The position numbers were made by a program, and so were the translations under genes. The notes beneath the pieces are model-generated. The model did not search any database and was not told the origin of the DNA. It saw nothing but the letters and a program-made list of their open reading frames with translations. Shown in pieces: positions 51,536 to 61,097 of a stretch of DNA of 64,000 nt. Source of the DNA: Anaerolineales bacterium (lineage in GTDB: Bacteria > Chloroflexota > Anaerolineae > Anaerolineales > Villigracilaceae); assembly GCA_030680795.1 (NCBI GenBank), contig JAUXUL010000012.1, positions 33,873 through 97,872 on the forward strand. Reading direction: 5' to 3'. Every line of letters starts with the position of its first letter. Within the stretch, counting starts at the first letter, position 1.

Positions 51536-53240
51536 GCGAGGCCTCCACTAGTTGCTGGATGTATTGCTCGAGTTGTTCATACTTGATCGTGGTCCCGGGT
51601 ACGCCGTGTTTGCGCAATTGCAGGGCAAGCTTGGTGATATCCGGTAGGTCAAGCGCATTCGCCTGCATGATCTCGAGATCTGAGATCAGATCCAGAACGG
51701 GTCCGTCAAACGATATTTCGCCGCGTTTCATCACCACCGCCCGCCCTGCATACGCAGCGGCGTAATCGACGCGGTGTGTGATCATCATGACCGTGGTACC
51801 AAGACCGTTCAAATGCTTTATTATCTCGAAGATCTCCTGGGTCATCTGTGGGTCCTGACCCGTGGTGGGCTCATCGATCACTAATATTTTGGGGTTGAGA
51901 GTCAGTACCGAAGCTAGCGCCAGGCGTTGCTTTTGTCCCTTGCCCAGGTCGAAGATCTCGGCCTCGATCAAATCGAGCATATCCACGAGTTCCAGCGCAC
52001 GATGAACCCGATCGTCGAATTCAGCCGGGGCGATGTGATGCGCCTTCAGACCAAAGGTCATTTCATCGCGCACTTTGAAGGAGACAAATTGATGGTTGGG
52101 GTTTTGAAAACAAAAACCAATCTCCTGGGTCAATTCATGCGTCGGAGTGCTGGCGACATCTTTTCCGGACACAATCACGCGGCCTTGCGCGGGCTGTATC
52201 AACCCGATGATATGGCGCACCAGCGTTGTCTTCCCCGAACCGTTACGCCCCAAAATGGCGACCAACTCTCCCTGATGGATCGTCAGGTTCACGCCTTTTA
52301 ATGCAGCATTGTTTCCTTTATAACTATAATGCACATTCTGGAATTCAATGATCGGCGTGGAAGAAGTCTCGCGCGGCGGAGGATCGGTCTGCTTTGTAAA
52401 ATCGATCACACCCAAATGGTTCCGGCTGTTCAGGTCAGAATAGAATTTTTCAGCGGAAAAGGTTTTCAGGCTCAGGCCAAATTTATCGGCAAGGCGGATG
52501 ATCCCCGGACGGGTGAAGACGCGGGGGATATCGCCGCCTGCGAGCACTTCATTGACCGTACCGTCACGTACGATTTGTCCCTGATCGAGAACGATGACTC
52601 GATCGACCAACGGCAGGACTTCCTCCAAGGAGTGCTCGACGATCACCAGCGTTTTTTTTCGCTGCTTGGCCACCTCAACCAGCACCTGCAGCACGTGAAT
52701 TCGCCCTTCCGGGTCAAGGTTGGCAAGCGGTTCATCCATCACGTAGATCTCGGGGTGCATGGAATACGTGGCCGCGATCACGCAAGCCTGCTGCTCCCCA
52801 CCGGACAGATTATGCGGTTCGCGCTCCTCAAAGCCGGCCAAACGTGTGGATTTTAGTGCCTCAGCCACGCGTTGATTGATCTCTGCACGCGGAACGCCCA
52901 GGTTCTCCGGGCCGAAAGCCACTTCGTCGATCACACTGCTTGTTACCAGTTGACTCTCTGGGTCCTGGAAAACCATGCCCACCAGAGAGGCCAACCCACC
53001 GATGCGCGCACGCTGCGTGTTATACGAGCGCACCGTCACCTGGCCCTTTAATTCCCCTTCATGATAATGAGGCACAAGTCCATTTATGCAACTGCAAAAT
53101 GTGGTCTTGCCGCTACCGGCCGGGCCGGTCACCAGGATGATCTCCCCGGGCTCGATCTTTACATTAATATCGCGCAGCGCGTATTTATCAGCGCCTGCAT
53201 AACGAAAGGATACATTTTGAAATTCAATGTCGTAATCCAT
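51525..53240 (-). CDS. ECF transporter fused ATPase (EcfA1-EcfA2)
   Basis: A 571-residue protein with two complete ABC ATPase domains. The first (about 1-280) has VTGPAGSGKTTFCSC, Q-loop MVFQDPESQLVTSS, signature NLSGGEQQACVIAA and Walker B IYVMDEPLANLDP. The second (about 300-550) has LGRNGSGKTTLVRH, CFQNPNHQFVS, Walker B ILVIDEPTTGQDP and a looser signature DLGKGQKQRLALA. Fusion of the two ATPases is common in this transporter type. It powers the T/S membrane pair encoded on each side. Confidence 0.93.
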   Translation of the reverse strand: MDYDIEFQNVSFRYAGADKYALRDINVKIEPGEIILVTGPAGSGKTTFCSCINGLVPHYHEGELKGQVTVRSYNTQRARIGGLASLVGMVFQDPESQLVTSSVIDEVAFGPENLGVPRAEINQRVAEALKSTRLAGFEEREPHNLSGGEQQACVIAATYSMHPEIYVMDEPLANLDPEGRIHVLQVLVEVAKQRKKTLVIVEHSLEEVLPLVDRVIVLDQGQIVRDGTVNEVLAGGDIPRVFTRPGIIRLADKFGLSLKTFSAEKFYSDLNSRNHLGVIDFTKQTDPPPRETSSTPIIEFQNVHYSYKGNNAALKGVNLTIHQGELVAILGRNGSGKTTLVRHIIGLIQPAQGRVIVSGKDVASTPTHELTQEIGFCFQNPNHQFVSFKVRDEMTFGLKAHHIAPAEFDDRVHRALELVDMLDLIEAEIFDLGKGQKQRLALASVLTLNPKILVIDEPTTGQDPQMTQEIFEIIKHLNGLGTTVMMITHRVDYAAAYAGRAVVMKRGEISFDGPVLDLISDLEIMQANALDLPDITKLALQLRKHGVPGTTIKYEQLEQYIQQLVEASHGD

Positions 53241-53337
53241 AATGGCTCATATTAAAAATAGCTTCCAGGTCGCAACCTTTGCATGCGCGACCTGGAAACA
53301 ACGAAGCATAAAGAAGGTATCAAAAAGTGGTGTTGGT

Positions 53338-53898
53338 TTACCACAGCGGACGGCGGTAACGCTCTGGCAGTGCGGCCATGATTATTGTCGTCACCGTGGT
53401 GGTGAATATCATTTCCGGTATAACCGAGACTTCGAGCACGCCGAGGAAGCCAAAGAAAGTGCCGTTGGCCGGATCCGGATAGAACAACATGATTCCTGCT
53501 ACGAAGAGCGGGACGACCACCAACACATAATACCCAATGACCTGTAACGCCCACGTCACAAGCGAAATGACCTTGTTCTCACGGAAACGCCAGCTAAAGT
53601 TCTTATACATAAATCCGCTGTAAATTCCGCCAACGATATGGGCAAGCAGGCTGGCAAGTGGAATGCCGGGCTCGGCAATGCCTGCCAGGATACCGATTAC
53701 GATACCGCCGATTGGGCCGGTCAGAGAAGCACCGATGGTGGTGAACACTTCGCGCGGATCTGTAACAACCGGTGTGCCCGGAATCGGAATGGTGATTCCC
53801 GCCAGCACGACAGCCAGCGCGGCCCCACCAAAGGCTGCGGCGATTCCAACCTGGCGGGCCGAAAGAATGGGTGCTCGTTCACTTTCAACTTTTGACAT
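53338..53898 (-). CDS. ECF transporter substrate-binding (S) component
   Basis: A 186-residue integral membrane protein of about six helices, first gene of the ECF set. After a short polar start come helices with FGGAALAVVLAGITIPIPG, GASLTGPIGGIVIGILAG and LASLLAHIVGGIYSGFMYKN, typical of S components that use small residues to dock on EcfT. No S-component subfamily signature for riboflavin, biotin or thiamine could be recognised, so the substrate is open. The presence of a dedicated A/T set and an acetamidase suggests a nutrient with an amide group. Confidence 0.82.
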   Translation of the reverse strand: MSKVESERAPILSARQVGIAAAFGGAALAVVLAGITIPIPGTPVVTDPREVFTTIGASLTGPIGGIVIGILAGIAEPGIPLASLLAHIVGGIYSGFMYKNFSWRFRENKVISLVTWALQVIGYYVLVVVPLFVAGIMLFYPDPANGTFFGFLGVLEVSVIPEMIFTTTVTTIIMAALPERYRRPLW

Positions 53899-53970
53899 TT
53901 CATTCTCCTTCTGATTGGGATGATCTTACGAAATTAATAACCCTGATTAGGCAATATAGTTGCAGAGATC

Positions 53971-54014
53971 AATGTCATTGCGAGCGCCTGTTAAGTTGCC
54001 CCTTTGCAATGACA
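53971..54014. repeat. Short REP-like palindrome after nrdJ
   Basis: Arms atgtcattgcgagcgcc and gcccctttgcaatgacat form an outer stem. It is a minimal member of the tcattgcgag family, placed between the ECF set and the nrdJ stop. Confidence 0.75.
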
Positions 54015-54024
54015 TATTTCCAGA

Positions 54025-57000
54025 TCAGCACTCACTAAACCCGCACGCATAGCACTTGCGGCAGCCTTCTTCATTCACCACCGCCGCTTCGCCGCAATCG
54101 GGACACAGGTCGCCGATCTTCATGGCTCGCGCGGCTTCGTTCTCGATGGTATGTCCACTGCCGTTTCCACCATTGGATTTCTCCTCGACTGCGACTGCCA
54201 TACCGGATTTCTCGCGCAGATATTGATCCAACACCTGCCCAATACCGTCCGGCAGGGATCGTACGCGGTTAATGCCAAAGCCCAGCGAACGTCCTCCGCC
54301 GATGCCGATGAGTTGAAGGACAATTTCGCGCATACGGTCCACTGGCACGATGGGCGAAGCCATACGTAAAATATAGGAGATCAGCCGTCCGATCGCTTCC
54401 GAGACAGCAGCGGTCTCGGAGCCGGCTTTGGCCGTATTCACAAAGGCTTCAAATGGTTGAGTCCCGCCGTTCTCGTTGATGGTAATGAAAGCTTTTCCGG
54501 CGGGAGTCTCGATGTTGAACGTGCGACCGGTCAACGCTTTGGGGCGCGGCTTCTTTGTCCCGTGCCACATTGTCCCCTTGTGGGAGATGTCTGGTTGAGC
54601 AGGAGCAGCTTCAAGCGCGGGTTGCGGCGTCTTCTTATCCGCAGTGGCTTTTGTTTCCAAAACAACGATATCGCGTGAGCCAGTCACGTACACGGTAATC
54701 CCCTTGCAACCGAGTTCCCAGGCCATCATGTAGGCTTTGGCAACATCTTCTTCGGTGGCATTCTCATGGAAGTTGACGGTCTTCGAAAGCGAGTTATCCA
54801 CAAATGCCTGGAGCGCGCCCTGCATAAGAACATGCTCCTCGGCGGAAATATCGGCAGAGACAACAAAGGTATCGCGCACGGATTGCGGAATTTCAGCGAT
54901 GTTCCGGCAGGTGCCTTCGTTCATCACCCGCTCGACAATTTCCTGGCGCTTCTCTTCACCCAGCCCAAGTTTCTTCAAGGCTTCATCGAAGCGCGGACTT
55001 GCGTATGCAAGTTTTAGATCCTTGCCATTATCGTTGACGTGGCGGATATAGGCGAGCGCGAAGACGGGTTCACAGCCATAGCCCTCACAACCTGCGACGG
55101 TTGCGATGGTGCCTGTCGGAGCGACGGTGGTCTGCGCGGCGTTGCGAATACCGTGATTTTTAATTCCGCTGAGGATCGCTTCCCACTTAACCTCGGGCCT
55201 GTTCCAGTTATTCTGATACTTTGTCAGCGATTTGGGCGCCTGCCATTTGATATCGTCCATATCATAGATCGAGCCTTCGATGGCAGGGAATGGTCCGCGT
55301 TCTTTGGCGAGTTCAACGCTGGTCTTCATCGAGTGATAGCGGACGAACTCCATGATCTGCGCGCCGAACTCCTGGCCTTCCTGCGAGCCGTAACGCACGC
55401 CCACGTGATACATCAAGTCGGCTAGTCCCATAATGCCGAGACCAATACGGCGCGCGCGATGTGCGGCTTCTGTCAATTGCGGAACAGCGGGGACATACGC
55501 ATTCGCCTCCACCACATCATCCAGGAAGCGCGTGGAGGTCACAACACTCTGGCGCAAAGTTTCCCAATCCACTGTGTTATTCGGTCCGCAGTGCTCGTTG
55601 AGATTCACAGAACCGAGACAGCAGTTTTCGTACGGACCTAAAAATTGTTCTCCGCACGGATTTGTCGCTTCCAATGGATACAAATGCGGAACAGGATTTG
55701 CACGATTAGCAGTGTCCAAAAACAACACACCAGGCTCGCCGTTATGATGCGCCTGTTTCACAATATTATTGAATAACTCACGCGCGTTGACTTTTCGATA
55801 GGTATTAATCGTGATCCCCGCAGCTTCGGCTTGCTCCAGCGTGCCGTTGAATCCTTTTTGTTTCATTTCTTTCATATCAGGGAAACGCAAAGCCCATTCT
55901 TTATCTTCCTTCACCGCCAGCATGAAAGCATCGGTAATCCCGACGGAAATATTAAAGTTAGTGATTTGATTCTCGTTGATCTTGCAAGTGATGAAATCTT
56001 CCACATCTGGATGATCCACGCGCAAGACCGCCATATTGGCTCCGCGGCGTGTGTTGTGTGTGACCATACCATAAGCAAGATAGGTGTGATTGTCAGCAAC
56101 TTCCAAGTCCAGCGTGAGGGATTTGCCTGCTTCTTCCACGCCGCGAACTTCCACAAACCAGTAACCTTCCACAGATGGCGCATTCTCAAAGGCTTCGGGA
56201 TAATCCTGTTTTAATAGGTCATAACCTGAACGAGTCAAATTACGCTCATCGCGTAAATAACGCAACACTTTGCGGCGCAGATTTGGTTCAGTTGCGCGGA
56301 AATTAATATTTCTACCGCGTCCTTTCTTATCAATTTGCCCAAGGGTTATCTCTTCCAAAATCGGTTGAAGCCAATAACTTGCATTTGGCAAAACATAGGA
56401 TGTCTCGCGGCGTAGATCACTCTCCCATGAATAAGCAGATACAAAGCGCGAACGTTGGTTGCAGCCGATCTTTTCGCGCCACGCCTGCAAGCCAACCGTG
56501 GATGTGATCTTTACATAGTATGTATCCGAATCACCCCAACGATCCAGCCCTGCGGAAACAGTCCGCATTTGCACAGGGCAGCCTAGACCAATCAATAAAG
56601 TGGAAACTTCACGCGTCAAACGCGCAGAGGATGTTCCGAGATTGGGATAGCCATGCGTTAAAGTACCGTCCGCTTCAAATAGACCGCGCAGATACGCGCC
56701 CACAATATTTTGCGGAGACTGACGGATCAAACGCGGAACAGATACATCACGGCTTCCTTGTTTCTCCAAACCGTTCAACAATAATAATTCCTTGATCGCG
56801 CGGTTGTCCATAACGAAAGTTACAGAACGATCATTCGGCTTTTGCATTTTATGAACGTTTACATTAAAGAGCCTCTCCAACATTGCAGGCATTTCTTCCA
56901 TAAGATAGGAAGAGTGAGCCACGCTGACTCCCACACGATGGTCATCATCACCTTTTGCCATAAATCCATCGCCAGCAAGATAGCCCAAGAAGAACGCAAA

Positions 57001-57957
57001 TTCTTCATCCAGAATAGATGGAAGTTCAGGCATGACCTGATTTCCATGTTTCTGTGTCGGCTTCTTCAATACCTGTAATTTACCCGCATGTTCACCCAAA
57101 CAGACAAGAATCCAGTCACCTTGCGCCACATCCTGTATCTCGCGCCACTGTGGACCGTTATCGGTCATCACTTTAACTTTATGATTCGGCGTACCTGTAA
57201 TGCTTAATCCCTCGCGGGTATGCACGCGCAAAACATCGGCAACACCGTTGTTATATCCACGCGGAGAATCCTTCACACCTTCATCAGTAGGAACAGAAAG
57301 TTGATGTTCCTGCCAGCCAGAGATTTCTGAATTCACAATTTCATCAAGGCGCAAGAGACCCTTGTTTGTAAACACCAATGTATCGGGCAAAAGACAACCG
57401 CCCTGCGCGATCTCCCCAAAGGCATGATCATATACTTTCAAGAAGCCAACGGGTCCGGTTGCCTGTCCCGCGGAGGTGAGCACCATCGAACCACGCGGGC
57501 GCAAACGTGAAAAGGAGAATCCATTTCCGCCGCCTGTCTGCTGGATCAATGCGGCGTCGCGTAAAGTTTGGAAGATGCCCGCGCTATCACGTCCCATGTC
57601 ATCGGTGATCGGGAGAACAAAACATGCGGCCAGCTGCCCAAGGGGAGTCCCTGCGCCTGTAAAGGTTGGAGAGTTCGGGAAAAACTTTTTGCTGGATAAT
57701 AAATGGTAATACTCAACCGTGCGCTTCTGAACTTCCGCGCCCCATTGTTCTTCCACCTTCGCAACGTGATATGCCACACGCCAGAACATCTCCTCCACAT
57801 TCTCGGCCGGCTTGCCATCGTCACCGCGGCGAACGTAACGCTTCATCAACACCTGACGCGCGTTATCTGTGAGGGCGGCCTTCGGCATTCCCTTGGCAAT
57901 GGGCGGCGTGGGCAGCAGACCATTTTTCACTTTCGGTTCAGCAGATTTTGTAACCAT
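54025..57957 (-). CDS. nrdJ: Vitamin B12-dependent ribonucleotide reductase with intein
   Basis: Class II RNR makes deoxyribonucleotides with adenosylcobalamin and works with or without oxygen. I start it at 57957 (MVTKSAEPKVKNG) behind AGGAGAG, 15 codons inside the longest frame. The 1310-residue precursor carries an in-frame intein at residues 188-635, leaving a spliced enzyme of 862 residues. Extein motifs include QLAACFVLPITDDM, the finger-loop NPCGEQFLGPYENCCLGSVNL, and the C-terminal redox tail [19 protein letters not shown] then ACGFSEC. It follows nrdR with an 87-base gap, so both are likely controlled by the NrdR boxes at 58531. Two copies of the tail occur alone at 49.1 and 49.5 kb. 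Confidence 0.96.
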   Translation of the reverse strand: MVTKSAEPKVKNGLLPTPPIAKGMPKAALTDNARQVLMKRYVRRGDDGKPAENVEEMFWRVAYHVAKVEEQWGAEVQKRTVEYYHLLSSKKFFPNSPTFTGAGTPLGQLAACFVLPITDDMGRDSAGIFQTLRDAALIQQTGGGNGFSFSRLRPRGSMVLTSAGQATGPVGFLKVYDHAFGEIAQGGCLLPDTLVFTNKGLLRLDEIVNSEISGWQEHQLSVPTDEGVKDSPRGYNNGVADVLRVHTREGLSITGTPNHKVKVMTDNGPQWREIQDVAQGDWILVCLGEHAGKLQVLKKPTQKHGNQVMPELPSILDEEFAFFLGYLAGDGFMAKGDDDHRVGVSVAHSSYLMEEMPAMLERLFNVNVHKMQKPNDRSVTFVMDNRAIKELLLLNGLEKQGSRDVSVPRLIRQSPQNIVGAYLRGLFEADGTLTHGYPNLGTSSARLTREVSTLLIGLGCPVQMRTVSAGLDRWGDSDTYYVKITSTVGLQAWREKIGCNQRSRFVSAYSWESDLRRETSYVLPNASYWLQPILEEITLGQIDKKGRGRNINFRATEPNLRRKVLRYLRDERNLTRSGYDLLKQDYPEAFENAPSVEGYWFVEVRGVEEAGKSLTLDLEVADNHTYLAYGMVTHNTRRGANMAVLRVDHPDVEDFITCKINENQITNFNISVGITDAFMLAVKEDKEWALRFPDMKEMKQKGFNGTLEQAEAAGITINTYRKVNARELFNNIVKQAHHNGEPGVLFLDTANRANPVPHLYPLEATNPCGEQFLGPYENCCLGSVNLNEHCGPNNTVDWETLRQSVVTSTRFLDDVVEANAYVPAVPQLTEAAHRARRIGLGIMGLADLMYHVGVRYGSQEGQEFGAQIMEFVRYHSMKTSVELAKERGPFPAIEGSIYDMDDIKWQAPKSLTKYQNNWNRPEVKWEAILSGIKNHGIRNAAQTTVAPTGTIATVAGCEGYGCEPVFALAYIRHVNDNGKDLKLAYASPRFDEALKKLGLGEEKRQEIVERVMNEGTCRNIAEIPQSVRDTFVVSADISAEEHVLMQGALQAFVDNSLSKTVNFHENATEEDVAKAYMMAWELGCKGITVYVTGSRDIVVLETKATADKKTPQPALEAAPAQPDISHKGTMWHGTKKPRPKALTGRTFNIETPAGKAFITINENGGTQPFEAFVNTAKAGSETAAVSEAIGRLISYILRMASPIVPVDRMREIVLQLIGIGGGRSLGFGINRVRSLPDGIGQVLDQYLREKSGMAVAVEEKSNGGNGSGHTIENEAARAMKIGDLCPDCGEAAVVNEEGCRKCYACGFSEC
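56053..57396 (-). other. Intein with LAGLIDADG homing endonuclease in NrdJ
   Basis: A 448-residue insertion splits the extein sequence EIAQGG/TRRGANM. The splice N-terminus is Cys (CLLPDTLVFTNKG), block B is GTPNHKVKV, the endonuclease motifs are FLGYLAGDGF and LRGLFEADGT, block F is VEEAGKSLTLDLEVADNHTYLA, and the C-terminus is VTHN followed by Thr+1. All splicing residues are in place, so splicing should be active, and both LAGLIDADG motifs keep their acidic residue, so homing may be active too. Confidence 0.94.
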
Positions 57958-58044
57958 TTGGTACTCTCCTATAAAATTTGGTGTATTGAACAAAACAGGC
58001 AAAGATGGGTCTCCGCCAGCAACGGAGACATCCTTGCCTGAAAA

Positions 58045-58494
58045 TTAATCCTCGAGTAACTTATCTATTTCAGTACGGATGGACTTGAGGTCATCCAATC
58101 CCAAATACACGATCGCATAACGGACATAAGCAATCTGGTCCACTTCCTTCAAGGTAGCTATGACAAGATCCCCCACGACGCGCGAGGAAACTTCGGCTTT
58201 ACCCAACTTTGTCAGTTGAGTCTCCACCTGTCCGATAACGCGCTCGATATCCGCCGCAGAGACTGGGCGCTTGGCACACGAAATGCGGATGCCGCGCGCC
58301 AGTTTCTCACGGTCAAACTCCTCCCGCGCGCCATCCTGCTTGATGATGAGCGGCGTAGCCATGATGGGACGTTCATAACTGCTAAAGCGCTGCCTGCACT
58401 TCAAACATTCGCGGCGGCGGCGAATACCCCCGTGGCTGTCGTGGGATGTATCCAAAACCTTGGAATCATGATGTTTGCAATACGGGCAACGCAT
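58045..58494 (-). CDS. nrdR: Transcriptional repressor NrdR
   Basis: A 149-residue regulator with an N-terminal zinc ribbon (MRCPYCKHHDSKVLDTSHDS and CLKCRQRFSSYER) and an ATP-cone domain (IIKQDGAREEFDREKLARGI). It senses ATP/dATP and represses ribonucleotide reductase genes when dATP is high. It is directly upstream of nrdJ on the same strand and has a pair of palindromic sites in front of it, so it very probably controls itself and nrdJ. Confidence 0.97.
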   Translation of the reverse strand: MRCPYCKHHDSKVLDTSHDSHGGIRRRRECLKCRQRFSSYERPIMATPLIIKQDGAREEFDREKLARGIRISCAKRPVSAADIERVIGQVETQLTKLGKAEVSSRVVGDLVIATLKEVDQIAYVRYAIVYLGLDDLKSIRTEIDKLLED

Positions 58495-58530
58495 CCGAAG
58501 AGTGCTCCATTCTTAGAACAAATGTTATAG

Positions 58531-58571
58531 CCATATATGGGCAGTATAATCTTATATCCCCGTATATATGG
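58531..58571. promoter_or_regulatory. Pair of NrdR-box-like palindromes upstream of nrdR
   Basis: CCATATATGG at 58531-58540 and CCGTATATATGG at 58560-58571 have centres 30 bases apart, close to three helical turns as in known NrdR box pairs. A TATACT-like -10 on the minus strand lies between them. Confidence 0.7.
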
Positions 58572-58714
58572 TCAAAGTGTTTGGCATTTTAGCATCAACC
58601 CAAGGCATTGGCAAGGGATGAAAGGTATGCGCGAATCTTAAAATATTGCAGACATTTCCCCGCTTCGGTCTTAAATTATTTTCAACTTCAAGGTGAAAGG
58701 GATAAAATTGAAAC

Positions 58715-59122
58715 ATGAATAACACGCCGCTTCCCGCTGGACTCCGAACCTGGTTCGTGATCCATTTTGCAGTTGACCTGCTCGTCGGCATTCCCCTGCT
58801 CTTCTTCCCTGAAGTCATTATGCCAATCATCGGCTGGGAAACAATTGACCCGATTACATCGCGCATCGTTGGCGCAGCATTGATGGGCATCGGCATTGAG
58901 TCCTGGCTTGGCAGAGATGCAAGTATTGAAGTGTATCGCGCGATGTTGAATCTAAAAGTCATTTGGTCAAGCAGCGCGATCATCGGTATCGCGCTTGGCT
59001 TGTGGATGGGCGGCGGAAAGGCAGGCTGGTTATTTTTATTCATCTTTGTTATTTTTTGGTTCATTTGGATTTCTTACTGGATTGTGATCGAGCGGCAGAA
59101 ACGTCAGGGCAGGGAAAAGTAA
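58715..59122 (+). CDS. Small four-helix membrane protein of unknown function
   Basis: A 135-residue integral membrane protein with four hydrophobic helices (WFVIHFAVDLLVGIPLLFF, IVGAALMGIGIESW, VIWSSSAIIGIALGLWMGG, GWLFLFIFVIFWFIWISYW) and a basic C-terminus. The general look resembles small uncharacterised membrane proteins in which the first pair carries a PEVIMPIIGW-type loop. No catalytic motif is seen. It is divergent from nrdR and separated from rnj by a promoter and leader, so it is likely a single transcription unit. Confidence 0.75.
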   Translation: MNNTPLPAGLRTWFVIHFAVDLLVGIPLLFFPEVIMPIIGWETIDPITSRIVGAALMGIGIESWLGRDASIEVYRAMLNLKVIWSSSAIIGIALGLWMGGGKAGWLFLFIFVIFWFIWISYWIVIERQKRQGREK

Positions 59123-59169
59123 ATTTAACAAAAGCAGGTCAAAGGTGGGAAAGAAGCGCAAAGTCCGCT

Positions 59170-59198
59170 TTGACAAATCCCCCCTGCCCTGCTATACT
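59170..59198 (+). promoter_or_regulatory. Sigma70-type promoter of rnj
   Basis: TTGACA (59170-59175), a 17-base spacer and TATACT (59193-59198) give a near-consensus promoter about 215 bases before the RNase J start. Confidence 0.85.
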
Positions 59199-59270
59199 CA
59201 TCTTAATTAAGTTGACTTTCACTGTCGCAATGTCGGCAGTTTGTTTGAGAACAATCGCAACGTGGCACGT

Positions 59271-59309
59271 ACCTTCCCCTCGCGAGCAAGTTAGCAGGGG
59301 TCTTTTTTT
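59271..59309 (+). terminator. Terminator-like hairpin in the rnj leader (possible attenuator)
   Basis: A cccct/agggg stem with a 15-base loop is followed by tcttttttt, placed after the rnj promoter and about 105 bases before its start codon. It either attenuates rnj transcription or ends a short leader RNA. Confidence 0.55.
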
Positions 59310-59412
59310 ATGCAAAGCTCGTTGATCGCTTTCCCCGCATCCTAAAAATCGACCTTACCCGCCCATGGCGGTTTAATCATTATTTAATTTAATAAAGGAA
59401 AACAATAAAAAC

Positions 59413-61056
59413 ATGAGTAAGAAAAATAAATTAAGAATTATCCCGCTCGGGGGGCTCGGCGAAGTGGGCAAGAACATGATGGCCTATGAGTTCGGAGGCG
59501 ACATCATTGTAGTGGACGCTGGCATTATGTTCCCCAGGAACGACATGCTCGGCGTGGATTACATCATCCCAGACTACGAGTATCTCAAGAAAAGAGCCGA
59601 CCGAGTGCTGGGGATTTTCATCACGCATGGGCACGAAGACCATATCGGCGCGATCCAGCATGTGATCGCGGATATTCCTGCGCCGATCCATGCCACACCG
59701 CTCACACGCGGGCTGATCGAAGGCAAGTTACTGCGAAATAATTCAAAGCACAATGCCCAGATCAAAACCATACAGGCCGGTGAATCGAACAAGCTCGGTC
59801 CTTTCACGATCGAATATTTCCATGTCAGCCATTCGATCCCCGATGCAGTCGGGCTTGGCATTACCACGCCTGCGGGACTGGTTATTCACATGAGCGATTT
59901 CAAATTCGACCACACTCCCGTGGACAGCTGGCCTACAGATTTTGCAAAACTGGCAGAGTTCTCCACTCGCGGCGTTGACCTGCTGCTTTCCGATTCAACC
60001 AATGCAGAACGCCCAGGCTGGACTCCTTCCGAGTCTTTGATCGGGCCTGCCTTTGACAAGGTATTTGCGGAAGCAAAAGGGCGTGTCATCGTAGCCACAT
60101 TCGCTTCATTGATCTCCCGCGTTCAACAAGTGGCAGATGCCGCCGCCAAACACGGGCGCAAAATGACATTCGCAGGCCCCAGCATGGTGGACAACGTAAA
60201 GATCGCCCGCAGGATGAAATATCTGGACATTCCAGATGAGCTGATCGTGCCGATTGACCAGGCCTTGCAAATGCAAGACCATAAAGTCGCCATTATGTGC
60301 ACAGGCTCGCAGGGCGAACCTTCGTCCATTGTTGGGCGGTTATCGGCTGGCACGAACCGTCAATTCGACCTGAAACCAAACGACACGGTTGTGCTTTCAT
60401 CACACCCCATCCCTGGCAATGAAGAGACCGTCAGCAAAACCATCAACCGCCTCCTGCGCCGCGGCGCGAAGGTTGTTGATGACAGCGTCGCGCCCATCCA
60501 TGTTTCCGGTCACGCCGCGCAGGAAGAGCAAAAACTGCTCATCAACCTTGTGCGCCCAAAACATTTCATGCCGATTCACGGTGAATTACGCATGCTGAAA
60601 CGCCACGCTGAGCTTGCAAAACAAATGGGCATTGACGAAAAAAACATCGTCGTTGTTGAGAACGGACAAATCGTTGAACTCGTCGGCAATAAAGTACAAC
60701 TTGGCGAACGAATTCCAGGCGATTATATATTTGTCACTGGAGAATCCATCGGCGATATAGACCACGATGTGATGCGCGAACGCAGCCAGCTTGCGCGCAA
60801 TGGTATTCTGATAATTGACATCAGCGTGGATAAATTAACAGGCCGCCTGCTGCAGGACCCCGAAATTATCACCCGCGGTTTCGTCTCGCCGGAAGACGCT
60901 GAAGAACTTCTCCCCGAGGTTCAAAAACGCGTAATGAATGTCGTCCATGACGGAAAACTGGATGATGAAAAAGACATTGTCAATGCGGTAAAAAGTTACC
61001 TGCACCAGGAAACAAAACGCAGGCCGATGGTCTTCGTTACATTGAGCAAATCATAA
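59413..61056 (+). CDS. rnj: Ribonuclease J
   Basis: A 547-residue metallo-beta-lactamase/beta-CASP ribonuclease with 5'-3' exo- and endonuclease activity, central to mRNA turnover and rRNA maturation in bacteria lacking RNase E. The metal site is ITHGHEDHIGAI (His72, His74, Asp76, His77), with FHVSHSIPDAVG and LLSDSTNAERPG next. The beta-CASP part has MCTGSQGEPSS and VHVSGHAAQEE-like VSGHA. The C-terminal domain ends near MVFVTLSKS. The leader is unusually long (about 215 bases) and has its own terminator-like hairpin. A strong terminator follows. Confidence 0.97.
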   Translation: MSKKNKLRIIPLGGLGEVGKNMMAYEFGGDIIVVDAGIMFPRNDMLGVDYIIPDYEYLKKRADRVLGIFITHGHEDHIGAIQHVIADIPAPIHATPLTRGLIEGKLLRNNSKHNAQIKTIQAGESNKLGPFTIEYFHVSHSIPDAVGLGITTPAGLVIHMSDFKFDHTPVDSWPTDFAKLAEFSTRGVDLLLSDSTNAERPGWTPSESLIGPAFDKVFAEAKGRVIVATFASLISRVQQVADAAAKHGRKMTFAGPSMVDNVKIARRMKYLDIPDELIVPIDQALQMQDHKVAIMCTGSQGEPSSIVGRLSAGTNRQFDLKPNDTVVLSSHPIPGNEETVSKTINRLLRRGAKVVDDSVAPIHVSGHAAQEEQKLLINLVRPKHFMPIHGELRMLKRHAELAKQMGIDEKNIVVVENGQIVELVGNKVQLGERIPGDYIFVTGESIGDIDHDVMRERSQLARNGILIIDISVDKLTGRLLQDPEIITRGFVSPEDAEELLPEVQKRVMNVVHDGKLDDEKDIVNAVKSYLHQETKRRPMVFVTLSKS

Positions 61057-61060
61057 TGAT

Positions 61061-61097
61061 GTAGGGACACGGCGATGCTGTGTCCCTACAATTTTTT
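61061..61097. terminator. Terminator between rnj and mutY
   Basis: The stem tgtagggacac/gtgtccctaca with loop ggcgatgct is followed by attttttt on the plus strand. The stop codon of the convergent mutY (61086-61088) lies within it. Confidence 0.92.

Noticed and set aside
54025..57957. Two separate RNR genes with an intervening endonuclease gene
   Set aside because: The frame is continuous and the insertion begins with Cys and ends HN-Thr at a conserved RNR motif, the pattern of an intein.
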